A program made the position numbers and the translations under genes. From contig JABWAY010000019.1 in NCBI GenBank assembly GCA_013360825.1, forward strand, positions 1 to 23,494: a stretch of 23,494 nucleotides of DNA. The letters run 5' to 3'. Below are positions 5,901 to 14,757 of this stretch, in pieces. Position 1 is the first letter of the stretch. Each line of letters opens with the position of its first letter. This DNA is from Candidatus Brocadiia bacterium (GTDB lineage Bacteria; Planctomycetota; MHYJ01; WSZJ01). The notes beneath the pieces are model-generated. The model was given only the letters and a program-made list of their open reading frames with translations. It was not told where the DNA came from and did not search any database.

Positions 5901-8900
5901 ATGCCGCGTTCACTCCGGTATTCCGTGTGCGTCCTTGCATTGGGCGTCGCCGTGTTCGCCGTCGCTTCCGAGTTCCGTCCCCCCGCGCCGCCGATGCCGG
6001 TGGAGGACCGACCGCCGGTCAAAATGGAGGGCGGCGTCATCGTCGCGGTGCTGGACACCGGCGTGGACGCGCGCCACCCTGCGCTGAAGGACGCCTGCCT
6101 GCCGGGGATCAACGTCGCCGAGGCGGGGGAGCCGTGCGACGACCGCGTGGGGCACGGCACGGCGGTCGCGGGGCTGATCGCGAGCCGGGACGGCGCGCCG
6201 GAAACGCGCGGGACGGCGCCATTCGCGCGGATCCTGCCGGTGAAGGTCACCCCCGGGGCGGAGCGCGAGACGCTTCCCGTGTTCCTGGCGAAAGGGGTCG
6301 AGAAGGCGCTCGAGGCCGGGGCGCACGTGATCTGCATCGCAATGGCGGCGCCGAAAAGCAGCGGGGCGCTGGACGCGGCGCTGGAGCGGGCGCGGAAGGA
6401 GGGTGTGCTGGTCGTGGCAGCCGCGGGGGTCGGGGAGGAGGCGCTCGATTTCTGGCCGGCGATGCACCCGTGGGCGATCTCGTGCACCGTCTCCGAGCCG
6501 GCGCTGTCGGACCTCCCGGGGCGGGAGAAGCAGGAGATGCTCGAGTACCCCGCCGGGCGGGCGAACATCTCCGGGAAGACGGAAATCATCGGCGACGGGT
6601 TCAGCGCCGTCCTCACACCCGGCGGCGGGCGCGGGCAGCTCGAGGGGAGTTCCGTCGTCTGCGCGCGGGCGGCGGGTTACGCCGCGCGACTGCGGGAACG
6701 GTTCCCGAAGGCGACCGGTGCGGAACTGCGGCAGCTCGTGACGCTCTGCGGGGCGCCGATGGAGGTCGCGAACATCTTCTGGACCTACCCGGCGCGGCGG
6801 TTGACGAATGCGGCCGTGGACGCGGTGCCCGACGCAGACGCCGGCGCAGACCTCGCGCTCGTCGATGTCGACCTGAACCCGGGGCCGCTGGAAGCGGACC
6901 GCGCGGGGAAGATCGAGCTCCGCGTGCGGAACATCGGGTTCCGCGCGGCGGCCGGGGAGGTGACGTTCCGGTGCGAGCCGGCGAAGATCGCGGTGTCGGC
7001 GACCTTCGAGGAGATTCCGCCCGGCGGGGAACGCCGGGTGACGGTCGACCTCCCCCCGCTCAAGGAGGACACCTACCTCGGCGCCGCACGGATCACCTCG
7101 AAAGACGACCGGAATGCCGCGAACGACGCGCTCAACCTGCGACTTTTCGTCTCCGCCCCCGGGGAAGGGCCGTCGCTCGTCTGCTCACGGCCGAGGCTCA
7201 CCCGCCTGCGTGGCGAGGACCGGACCGCGGTGGTGGAGTTCGAGGTGAAGAATGCGCGGGATGTGGCGTTTGCCGGACACGCCGCAGTCGAAGCCGGGGA
7301 TGCGTTGTCGAAGGTGCCGTTGGAGTTCAAAGGACGCGAGACCAGAACAGTGTCCTTGAGCATCGAGCTTCCGGAACTGGAAGAGGCACGGAAGGGATAT
7401 GCGCTGGGAATCGGTGTTCTTGAAGGCGAGAAGACCCTTGCCTCGGAGGACCTGAGGCTGATCTATCAGGACCGGCCGGTCCGGTGTCAGTACGCGGACG
7501 CATGGGCGACAAAGGAAGTCGTGATGGATGCGCCCGCCTTCGTCATGGAAGGGCGCTCTTCAATCCCCGTTCTCATCTTTGCGCCCGAAATCAACACGAT
7601 GATCGACGCGGACTTTCAACTGCGCGCGGGAAAGGTCGCACGGGGTGACGACCATCGCGGCCTCTGGATCTACGACGTCACGCTCGAGGAACTCGACGTG
7701 GAAGCGGCCCTGTCCGCGACGTTCAACCCCTGGGCGGAACCTCCCGCCACGCTGGGCGGCCGGATGCTGCTCCACGTGGAGGGGCTGAAAGACAAGCCGC
7801 AGCACCGGCGGGACCGGACCGTGATCGGGCACCCGGACCTCGTGGTGGAAACCGCGGTCGGGAAGCCGATGCTCGACGTCCACGACCTGGTCCGGTTCGA
7901 GAGGGAGGACGGCTGGCACGCCGTCATCAACGTCCCGCTGGCCTCGCTCCGCTCCACATCTACGCAGACCGTCTACCTGCGCGGGATGGTCCGCTACCTC
8001 GACCAGGCGAAGAATCCGCACAACGTCCACTGGACGGGGTTCGCCTCCCGCGACGTTGCGTACCAGACGATGCTGAAGGTGCGGCTGCACGCGTTTCTGC
8101 CCAAACTGGAAGCGACGGGGCAGCACTACGACCTCCATGTCCACACGCAGGTCGAGTTCTCGCGCGACGCCGTCGAGCCGCGGCTCGCGTGGGGCGGCCC
8201 GCTCTGGATGCTCCTCCGGTCCGCGCACGCGATGGGGTTCATCGACGACGCCTACCTCGCCGCCGTCAGGAGCGGCGACCTGGCCGCGGTCATGGGCCGG
8301 GAGATGCTCTTCACCACCGATCACAACACCTTCCTCACCGACCGCGACACCCCCGCCGCGCTTCCGTTCCGGACGGGGGAGGACGAGATGACGACGCTGA
8401 GGAGATTCGTCGGGAACGGCGCTTCCCAGGAACTCTCGATGGCCCCTCCCGGGGGGCGGCCGCTCGGGTCGCCGCACGCGCTGACGTACCGGCACCGGCC
8501 GCTCGCGGGGCCGTGGCATGGGGGGCGGAAGTGGTTCGACGTCGTGCTGGTGCTGAAGGTGACGCTGGAGGAGATGGAGAAGCTCCGGCTGAACGGGCTC
8601 GTGGCCGGGGCTCTGCCGGGGATTGCCGAAATCCTGGTGAATGTGAAGGCGTTGCGGACGACGCTTCGGGACGCGATCAATGCCGAGTTGAAAGGGACGG
8701 TGGAGGTGAGCGACGAGCAGGCCTACGCGATGGCGAAGACGCTCGCGGCGTTTTCGGAGGAGGAGTTCGGGGAGATGCTGCAGCAGGCGAAACGGATCCT
8801 CGTCGCGGCGGCGGACCGGAGCGAGGCGAATCCGTGGGATGTGAAGACGGTGGAGACGGTGCTGGCGCCGGCGGGGGTCTACATCGCGGCGCATCCGGTC

Positions 8901-11168
8901 TCGTGCGGGGATCTGTCGTGGGATTTCGGGGATCTCGACCGCGCGGCGAACGTGACGGAGGGGACGTTTCTGGCGGTGCAGGAGGCGGGGCGGTTTCCCT
9001 TCGCCGGGGTGCAGATCTGGAACGAGCCCGGATTCCTCCGGACGGCGCTCGGGCATCCCCGCGACCTGCGCCAGCACAATCCCTGGGGGCGCGACGGGAT
9101 GCTGCCGGACTCGAAATGGCACCAGGGCTGGGCGGCGGGGTTCCTGCACTACGAGAACCGGATGCTCCGTCCCGGGCTGGCGTTCACGTTCGACGGCGCG
9201 GAGCCGCGGCGGAAGTACTTCATCCGGAAGATCTACCACTACGCCGGGAGCGACGCGCACGGGAGCTTCAACTTCACGACCGGCGTGGGGGCGACGATGC
9301 TGACGCACGAGAGGCTGATGCCGATCCTCGCGCTGTTCGGGCACGCGCACGGGACGACGACGCACTCTTCGCATTACGGCGCGGCGCGGGTGTATGCGCA
9401 GAAGCCGTCGTTCGAGGAGGTCTACCGGGGGCGGGTGGTCTGCACGGACGGGCCGCTGGCCTGGTTCGACGTGGACACGGACCTGAAATTCGACGCGCAG
9501 GCGCTGGTCTGGCACGAGTCGTGGGACGCGCCGTCACGGGCGCAGGACGTGGACGGGGAGATCGGCGGGGACGGGGTCTTCGACGGGAAACGGACGGCGC
9601 TGGTCCGGCGGCACTGCCCCGAGATGGTCGTCCGCTACCGGATCGCCGAGGGCGGGCCGACCGCGCCGCAGGTCCAGCGGCTGGACCTGCATCGCCTGGA
9701 AGCCACGGACGAGCACGCACCCTGGCACTCGGAAGGAAGCGGGCGGCTGCAGGTGCCGCGTCCCCAGGACAGCTGGCGGCCGACGCCGATCCCGGACCGC
9801 CAGTACCGCGCGCTCAAGCCGTGGGCCCCGGGGGTCCCGGCGGCGCTCTGGCTCGCCGGATACTCGAACTGGAACGACGAAACCGACGATCGTTTCGGCC
9901 CGGGGTTCCGCCGCTGCGTCACGAACCCCGTCTGGCTGACGACGGTGGCGATCGGGGCGACGGCGGAGCCCGTGGTGAGGGACGGGAAGGCCTGGGTGCC
10001 GGCGGGGAAGTTCGTGGCGACGTTCACGGCGGACCATTCGATGAAGGACGCGGCGCCGACGGTGCTGCTGAAGCAGTTCAATGGCGAGGGGGACAGCACG
10101 GCGGGGACCTGGCGGCTGGTCCCGCAGGCGACGCCGGAGGGGATCTGGCAGTCGGAAGGGCGGGAGATCGGCGGGGAGACCGTGGTGGTGGAGGACGTGC
10201 GGATGGTGGCGGTGAACCTGGAGCCGATCCCGCTCTCGACCCCCTGGTACCCGCGGGACGGCGTCGTGACGTTCGCGGTGATCCTCTCGGGGGCGCAGGA
10301 CACGCACGGGAACCCGCTGAACGCGGTCGCGGCGAAGATCGAGGTGGCGGCCCCCGCGGGCACGGTGATCACGCCGGATCCGACCGAACCGGGCGACCCT
10401 GGGGCGGGAGAGAAGCCGGTCAAGACCGGCCAGGGCGGGAATCGGCCGCCGGACACGGTGACGGTGAGCGTGAAGCCGGGGGAGACCGTGGAGCTCCCGA
10501 AAGGGGCGACGCAGGACGGAAGACGGATCCCCGCCGGAACCTGGACCGTCCCCGACCTCCCCGAGCAGGGCCTCACGCTCGTCGTCAGCACCGGCGGGCA
10601 GCTCCTCACTCTGGTCCTCGCCCGCGCCGCGGCGCCGCCGGAGGCCTGGGTCGAACGGACCGGGACGGGGTTCTACGGCACTGCACCCGCCCCGGGAAAT
10701 GGGCCGGCGACCGTGCAGCTCAAGAACCACGCGACGAAGACGGTCGACGTCGCCGACCCCATCCTCGTGACCGGCGACACCGTCGTCTTCTCCGCCCCCC
10801 GGACCGGCCCCGGCCCGTGCGACTTGACCGTGACGCAGGGAGCTGCCTCGAAGACGGTGGCGATCGAGGCCGTCTCCCCGAAACTCTCCTGGGACCGCCC
10901 CGACGCCCGGCCGGGGGAGGTGAGGACGCTTCGGCTGACCCTCGAAGGCGCGGCGGATCCGTCGCTCTACGACGTCTCCGGGACGATCCAGCTCCGGAAC
11001 GGCCGCGTCGTCTCGGTCGCCGACCCGGCGCGGATCGCCCGCCAGGGCGCGACCCTCACCCTCTCCGCCCTCCCCGCCTCCACCGCCGACCTCGCCACCG
11101 TGCAGGCGATCGACGCCGGCGAGATGCAGGCCGAGGGACGGCTGCGGGCGGTCCGCGTCCCCCGGTAA
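5901..11168 (+). CDS. Secreted S8 subtilisin-like / PHP phosphoesterase fusion protein
   Basis: This 1755-residue exported protein joins two hydrolase domains. The start at 5901 follows GGGAGGG and opens with a signal peptide (1-22, VLALGVAVFAVAS). The S8 domain spans about 45-300: LDTGVD (D52), GHGTAVAG (H85) and GSSVVCARAAG (S251). There is no inhibitor pro-domain before it. The position of the oxyanion Asn (AAAGN in the family) is Val177. A CARDB-like beta domain follows (about 315-420), then a further beta-rich region to about 735. The PHP domain carries all four metal motifs: DLHVHT (H746, H748), TDHN (D807, H808), AHP (H998) and GSDAHG (D1118, H1120), and resembles the CehA/McbA group. 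A Pro/Gly linker (about 1491-1520) leads to C-terminal Ig-like strands. The enzyme probably acts outside the cytoplasm; the substrate is unknown. It converges on mgtE with a two-base gap. Confidence 0.92.
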   Translation: MPRSLRYSVCVLALGVAVFAVASEFRPPAPPMPVEDRPPVKMEGGVIVAVLDTGVDARHPALKDACLPGINVAEAGEPCDDRVGHGTAVAGLIASRDGAPETRGTAPFARILPVKVTPGAERETLPVFLAKGVEKALEAGAHVICIAMAAPKSSGALDAALERARKEGVLVVAAAGVGEEALDFWPAMHPWAISCTVSEPALSDLPGREKQEMLEYPAGRANISGKTEIIGDGFSAVLTPGGGRGQLEGSSVVCARAAGYAARLRERFPKATGAELRQLVTLCGAPMEVANIFWTYPARRLTNAAVDAVPDADAGADLALVDVDLNPGPLEADRAGKIELRVRNIGFRAAAGEVTFRCEPAKIAVSATFEEIPPGGERRVTVDLPPLKEDTYLGAARITSKDDRNAANDALNLRLFVSAPGEGPSLVCSRPRLTRLRGEDRTAVVEFEVKNARDVAFAGHAAVEAGDALSKVPLEFKGRETRTVSLSIELPELEEARKGYALGIGVLEGEKTLASEDLRLIYQDRPVRCQYADAWATKEVVMDAPAFVMEGRSSIPVLIFAPEINTMIDADFQLRAGKVARGDDHRGLWIYDVTLEELDVEAALSATFNPWAEPPATLGGRMLLHVEGLKDKPQHRRDRTVIGHPDLVVETAVGKPMLDVHDLVRFEREDGWHAVINVPLASLRSTSTQTVYLRGMVRYLDQAKNPHNVHWTGFASRDVAYQTMLKVRLHAFLPKLEATGQHYDLHVHTQVEFSRDAVEPRLAWGGPLWMLLRSAHAMGFIDDAYLAAVRSGDLAAVMGREMLFTTDHNTFLTDRDTPAALPFRTGEDEMTTLRRFVGNGASQELSMAPPGGRPLGSPHALTYRHRPLAGPWHGGRKWFDVVLVLKVTLEEMEKLRLNGLVAGALPGIAEILVNVKALRTTLRDAINAELKGTVEVSDEQAYAMAKTLAAFSEEEFGEMLQQAKRILVAAADRSEANPWDVKTVETVLAPAGVYIAAHPVSCGDLSWDFGDLDRAANVTEGTFLAVQEAGRFPFAGVQIWNEPGFLRTALGHPRDLRQHNPWGRDGMLPDSKWHQGWAAGFLHYENRMLRPGLAFTFDGAEPRRKYFIRKIYHYAGSDAHGSFNFTTGVGATMLTHERLMPILALFGHAHGTTTHSSHYGAARVYAQKPSFEEVYRGRVVCTDGPLAWFDVDTDLKFDAQALVWHESWDAPSRAQDVDGEIGGDGVFDGKRTALVRRHCPEMVVRYRIAEGGPTAPQVQRLDLHRLEATDEHAPWHSEGSGRLQVPRPQDSWRPTPIPDRQYRALKPWAPGVPAALWLAGYSNWNDETDDRFGPGFRRCVTNPVWLTTVAIGATAEPVVRDGKAWVPAGKFVATFTADHSMKDAAPTVLLKQFNGEGDSTAGTWRLVPQATPEGIWQSEGREIGGETVVVEDVRMVAVNLEPIPLSTPWYPRDGVVTFAVILSGAQDTHGNPLNAVAAKIEVAAPAGTVITPDPTEPGDPGAGEKPVKTGQGGNRPPDTVTVSVKPGETVELPKGATQDGRRIPAGTWTVPDLPEQGLTLVVSTGGQLLTLVLARAAAPPEAWVERTGTGFYGTAPAPGNGPATVQLKNHATKTVDVADPILVTGDTVVFSAPRTGPGPCDLTVTQGAASKTVAIEAVSPKLSWDRPDARPGEVRTLRLTLEGAADPSLYDVSGTIQLRNGRVVSVADPARIARQGATLTLSALPASTADLATVQAIDAGEMQAEGRLRAVRVPR

Positions 11169-11170
11169 CC

Positions 11171-12394
11171 CTACCGCAGCAGGATCGTCGCCAGCCCGAG
11201 CAGCAGCCCCATGCTCACCACGTCCGTCGCCGTCGTCAGAAAAATGCTCGAGGCCGTCGCCGGATCGAACCCGAGCCGCCGCAGCAGGAGCGGAATCATC
11301 GCCCCCGCAATCCCGCTCACGACGCACGACCCGACCATCGCCGCCACCACGATCCACGCCAGCGCCATCGCCGACTCGCTCTTCTGCCGCCACGCCACCA
11401 CGTACATCCCCCCCCCGGCCACCAGCCCGACGAAAAACCCGTTCAGCGAGCCGAGCAGCGCTTCCTTCAGCACCAACGCCTTCTCCTTCCCCGACTTCAA
11501 CTCCCCCAGGGTCATCCCGCGAAGCGTCACCGCCAGCGCCTGGCACCCCGTGTTGCCGGACTGCCCGGCCAGGACGGGGAGGAAGAGCGCGAGGATGACG
11601 ATCTTGTCGATCGTGTCCTGGAAGAACCCGACCACCGCCGCCGCGATGAACGCCGTGAGCAGGTTCAGCTGGAGCCACGGGTGACGGAACCTGAAACTCG
11701 TCCCCGTCGGCGTGGCGAGGCGCTCCTCCTTCTGCACGCCGACCATGCTCCCGGCCTGCGCGCTGATCTCATACGCCTGTTCCTCAAACATCGCCTGCCC
11801 GCGCACCAGCCCGATCAGCCGGTGCTCGCCGTCGACCACCGGGTAGCTCGGAAAATGCCGGTTGAGCACCCGCTTCATCGCCTCCACCAGCGGCATCTCC
11901 GGCCGAAGCACGAAGGGGTCCTTCAGCATGACCTCGGCGAGCGTCGCCTCCGGGCTCGAGATCAGGAGGTCGCGCATCGTCACCAGCCCGAGGAGCTTCC
12001 GCGACTCGTCGCAGATGAAGCAGTACGTCACGAACACCTTCTTCACCAGCTCCTTCACCCGCAGGCTCGCCCCGCCGACCGTCTCCGCCGGCCCGAAGAC
12101 CGCCGCCGGGACCTCCATCAGCCGCCCGATCGAGTCCTCGGGAAAGGTGGCGTTGAGCGCCCACTGCGCCGTGAGCGCGGCCGGCCCGGCGCGCAGCAGC
12201 TGCTCGCGGCGGCCGTCCGGGAGATGCGGGATGAGGTCCGACACGACGTACGGGTTGACGCGCTGCAGCACCTCGAGCGCGACCGCGTCGTCCAGCCCCT
12301 CGATCGCCGCCGCCGCCGCCTGGGGCCCCATGCGCGCGATGTCCGCGGCGAGCTGTTCGGTGGGAGTGCCTGATTTCCTGGAAGTGTCGTCCAT
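11171..12394 (-). CDS. mgtE: MgtE-family magnesium channel/transporter
   Basis: This 407-residue inner-membrane Mg2+ channel opens when cytoplasmic Mg2+ is low. The MgtE N domain (about 15-105, superhelical) is followed by a CBS pair (about 106-225, including LLGLVTMRDLL and RLIGLVRGQAMF) that senses Mg2+. The pore domain (about 235-407) has five predicted helices with the signature GQSGNTGCQ (277-285) and TTATDVV, whose Asp391 matches the selectivity Asp of the family. The protein is somewhat shorter than the roughly 450 residues usual for the family, mainly at the N-terminus. The ATG at 12394 has GGAG nine bases upstream. It is the last of several minus-strand genes, 208 bases after the metalloprotease stop, so it probably has its own promoter. 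I looked for an M-box Mg2+ riboswitch in that gap and saw none. Confidence 0.95.
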   Translation of the reverse strand: MDDTSRKSGTPTEQLAADIARMGPQAAAAAIEGLDDAVALEVLQRVNPYVVSDLIPHLPDGRREQLLRAGPAALTAQWALNATFPEDSIGRLMEVPAAVFGPAETVGGASLRVKELVKKVFVTYCFICDESRKLLGLVTMRDLLISSPEATLAEVMLKDPFVLRPEMPLVEAMKRVLNRHFPSYPVVDGEHRLIGLVRGQAMFEEQAYEISAQAGSMVGVQKEERLATPTGTSFRFRHPWLQLNLLTAFIAAAVVGFFQDTIDKIVILALFLPVLAGQSGNTGCQALAVTLRGMTLGELKSGKEKALVLKEALLGSLNGFFVGLVAGGGMYVVAWRQKSESAMALAWIVVAAMVGSCVVSGIAGAMIPLLLRRLGFDPATASSIFLTTATDVVSMGLLLGLATILLR

Positions 12395-12602
12395 GATTCG
12401 AACTCCGGCAGCGGTGGGCGCGCGGCGGTCACCGGTCGTGGGACGCGCGCAGGATGGGTTGGAAGGGGACGGACGGCGACGGACGCCGTTCTACCCGATG
12501 CTCCCGGCGCGGGATATCCAAACTGTGCGCGCGCCGCGATCGACACCGCCCCGTTCCCGCGCTGCATTGAACGAGCACCTGAGGATCGCCCCGGTTCCGC
12601 GG
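12395..12602. other. Intergenic region upstream of mgtE, nothing specific seen
   Basis: This 208-base gap lies between the metalloprotease stop and the mgtE start, both on the minus strand. It is GC-rich. I see no M-box core sequences, no clear terminator hairpin with a T tract and no convincing promoter. Confidence 0.5.
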
Positions 12603-13901
12603 TCACTTGAAACTCCACTCCTTCGCTGTCTTGTACGTGCCTCCGCCCTCCGGCGTCCACTCGACCCAGAGTCGGGCGGTCTTTCCCCCTTCGTAGGCAG
12701 GGATGTGGATCTCCTTGAACTCGAGTTTCTGCCCCTGCTTCATCGTTTGTGAATCCACGAGGATCCACTCATCGGATGACCATCTCCCATTGGCGAATCC
12801 GACCTGGATCGTCACACGCACTGTCCCCGGGCGGGACGCCCGGTAGGTGACCGAGCCCTTGGGGCGGCGGGCCTTGTAGTCCACGCCATCGATCTCCACG
12901 GTCTTGGCGGTCCCCACGAGGCGCGCATCGATCGAAGGCCGGGTGGGGTCCTTCGGGGCCGGACGCAGCGGATGATTGCACCTCGGGGTGCGGTCCGGGT
13001 TGGTGAGGACAGCCTCCAGGTGCTTGTCCCAGGCGCGCTGGAGGGCCTCTGTGCCACCGAAAACTTCCTCAAGAACCGCACGGGCGAGCGTCCGGAGATC
13101 CCGCTCGATCCCTTCCCGGCCGTCCCATGCATCCGCCTCCATCGACGTCAGCAGCGTCATGAGATCGTTCAGCTGGGACGTCGCCTCCGTCATGAGCATG
13201 TGGACCAGCAGCCATGCCTCATCGTAGTGCTGGCGCGTAAACTTCGACTGCGGCAGGCCGAGGAGCGCGGAGATGGGCGTCGCGGCCCCGTCGTCCCGGC
13301 GCTTTCGCAAGTGAGCAAGCATCGTCTGGTAATTCTTGGCGGGGTTGTCGCGGGTGTGGGGATTCTGGACGCCGAAGTACTCGGCCAGACCCTCGTTGAG
13401 CCAGATCGGCCCCCCCAGGGCCAGATAGTGGTGGAAGTAGACGTGAGAAAATTCATGCCACAGGACGTGCCAGGTTTCGGGGGTGATCTTTCCATCCTCG
13501 AGCGGCACCCCGACCAGATTCAGTCTTCGGCTGAGGTGAACGGTGATGCCTCCGACCCCCGCATCGCCGACCCATTCCTGGAACTCCTCAAGGTTCGGGA
13601 AGACCACGAGGATCGCCGGGTCGCGCCGCATGTCCTTGAACAGCCCACCATTCGCGCCGACGCGCATGATCTCGTGCTCGAGGCCATAGAGCTTCTCGAA
13701 CCGCCCCGTGATCTGCTTCAGGCCGTCCACGATGTCCGCCTTCTGCGTCAGCGTCAGCGCCTTCTTCCCCTTGGCGCACAGCCAGACGTACTTCTCCTTG
13801 TCCACGACCTCGTAGCCGTAAGGAAGCTGACTCTGCGCCACGGCGCCACGACCGGCCGCGCAGAGGAACACAGCCATCAGGAGCATCATTCGCATCTTCA
13901 T
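12603..13901 (-). CDS. Secreted HExxH zinc metalloprotease, peptidase-MA type
   Basis: This 432-residue exported protein begins with a signal peptide (1-22, MMLLMAVFLCAAGRGAVAQS). The zinc site is WHEFSH (H149, E150, H153), followed by WLNEGLAEYFG with E170 as the likely third ligand, a gluzincin arrangement shared by peptidase MA and planctomycete DUF1570-like proteins. Helical region 180-320 completes the catalytic domain. Residues about 345-432 form a beta-rich C-terminal domain that may bind substrate or the cell surface. The ATG at 13901 is preceded by a strong GGGGGAGGGG. A small hairpin (GCGGG, five-base loop, CCCGC; 13919-13933) lies just upstream of that ribosome site. The neighbours are minus-strand DUF899 and mgtE genes with gaps above 100 bases, so operon membership is uncertain. 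Its target is unknown. Confidence 0.88.
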   Translation of the reverse strand: MKMRMMLLMAVFLCAAGRGAVAQSQLPYGYEVVDKEKYVWLCAKGKKALTLTQKADIVDGLKQITGRFEKLYGLEHEIMRVGANGGLFKDMRRDPAILVVFPNLEEFQEWVGDAGVGGITVHLSRRLNLVGVPLEDGKITPETWHVLWHEFSHVYFHHYLALGGPIWLNEGLAEYFGVQNPHTRDNPAKNYQTMLAHLRKRRDDGAATPISALLGLPQSKFTRQHYDEAWLLVHMLMTEATSQLNDLMTLLTSMEADAWDGREGIERDLRTLARAVLEEVFGGTEALQRAWDKHLEAVLTNPDRTPRCNHPLRPAPKDPTRPSIDARLVGTAKTVEIDGVDYKARRPKGSVTYRASRPGTVRVTIQVGFANGRWSSDEWILVDSQTMKQGQKLEFKEIHIPAYEGGKTARLWVEWTPEGGGTYKTAKEWSFK

Positions 13902-14026
13902 GTCCCCTCCCCCTTTTTGCGGGTGAATCCCGCGATCCGTCACATTCCGGCTTTCACGCCTTCGGTACGAAATCCCGACATCGATGAACCCCTCCGGCGG
14001 CGGATGTCAGTCGCCCGCCGGCACCC

Positions 14027-14632
14027 TCACTCCACCCACCCCAGCCGCCGCGCCAGCCACGAATCCGCCATCCCCTTCGGGAACCACCCCGCCGAACCGT
14101 CCTTGAGCAGGTCGAAACAGTTCCACAGCCCGCAGAACATGTCCCCCGGGGCGAAGTACGCGTACGTCTGCCGCACGATCTGCGCCCCGGATTTCGAGAA
14201 TGCCGAGATGCCGGGCATGATCTTGCCGGGCGCCTCCTCGAACTCCATGTCCCGGAAAAACGTCGTCCCGGCCGCGCTCACCATCCGGAACCCCCAGCCC
14301 CGCTCCTTCGCGTACGCCTTCTGCTCCGCCACCCCGTCCGGGCCGGCGACGACGAGGGAAGCGCGGTCCTCGAGGCTCACCCGCGCGCCGTTCAGCTCGT
14401 CGAGCCACAGGACGTCCGGGCAGCGCACCCCCATGCTGTGGATCAGGATCAGGTCCTTCCGCCCGCCGAAGAGCTGCGACAGCCGCACCGGCTTGCCGTC
14501 CCCGCCCGTGAACGCCACGTCCGTGACTTCCTCAGGCCCGCGCTTCCGGATCAGGTCCAACAGGTTCTGCCGGGCCTTTGCCAGCGCAGCGTCGGCCTTC
14601 GCGATCCGGGCTTCCAGCGTGTCATCGGTCAT
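14027..14632 (-). CDS. DUF899-family thioredoxin-fold protein
   Basis: This 201-residue cytoplasmic protein has the DUF899 layout. An N-terminal helix is followed by VRLSQLFGGRKDLILIHSMG, a Cys-containing loop RCPDVLW (C71), a strand SLVVAGP, GWGFRMVSAAGTTFFRDM (112-129) and MPGISAFSKSGAQIVRQTYAYF near the end. Family members resemble AhpC/thioredoxin proteins and often carry CPxC in the loop. Here the second cysteine is replaced (CPDV), so a classical dithiol exchange is unlikely, although C71 could act like a peroxiredoxin cysteine. The ATG at 14632 has AAGGGAG at good spacing. The G-rich intergenic stretch at 14758-14795 lies upstream on its sense strand. No direct functional link to its neighbours is visible. 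Confidence 0.83.
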   Translation of the reverse strand: MTDDTLEARIAKADAALAKARQNLLDLIRKRGPEEVTDVAFTGGDGKPVRLSQLFGGRKDLILIHSMGVRCPDVLWLDELNGARVSLEDRASLVVAGPDGVAEQKAYAKERGWGFRMVSAAGTTFFRDMEFEEAPGKIMPGISAFSKSGAQIVRQTYAYFAPGDMFCGLWNCFDLLKDGSAGWFPKGMADSWLARRLGWVE

Positions 14633-14757
14633 GGCGTCTCCCTTTGCAGGCGCACAAGAAAATGGGTCCTCCCGCGGAAGATCATACGCACCGGCGCCCC
14701 CCGCGTGACAGATTCCGGCACTACCCCCCCCGCGGCCCTGTCCCACGCCCCGACGAA

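Noticed and set aside
7560..9515. Minus-strand open frame of about 650 codons inside the S8-PHP gene
   Set aside because: It is Arg/Pro/His-rich low-complexity translation opposite a gene with complete PHP motifs, with no ribosome site or family match.
9534..11678. Minus-strand open frame running across the S8-PHP end into mgtE
   Set aside because: It spans two convergent genes and is out of frame with mgtE; the composition is that of an antisense shadow.
12395..12602. M-box magnesium riboswitch before mgtE
   Set aside because: I looked for the conserved core on the minus strand and found no match. The gap is GC-rich without the expected paired elements.
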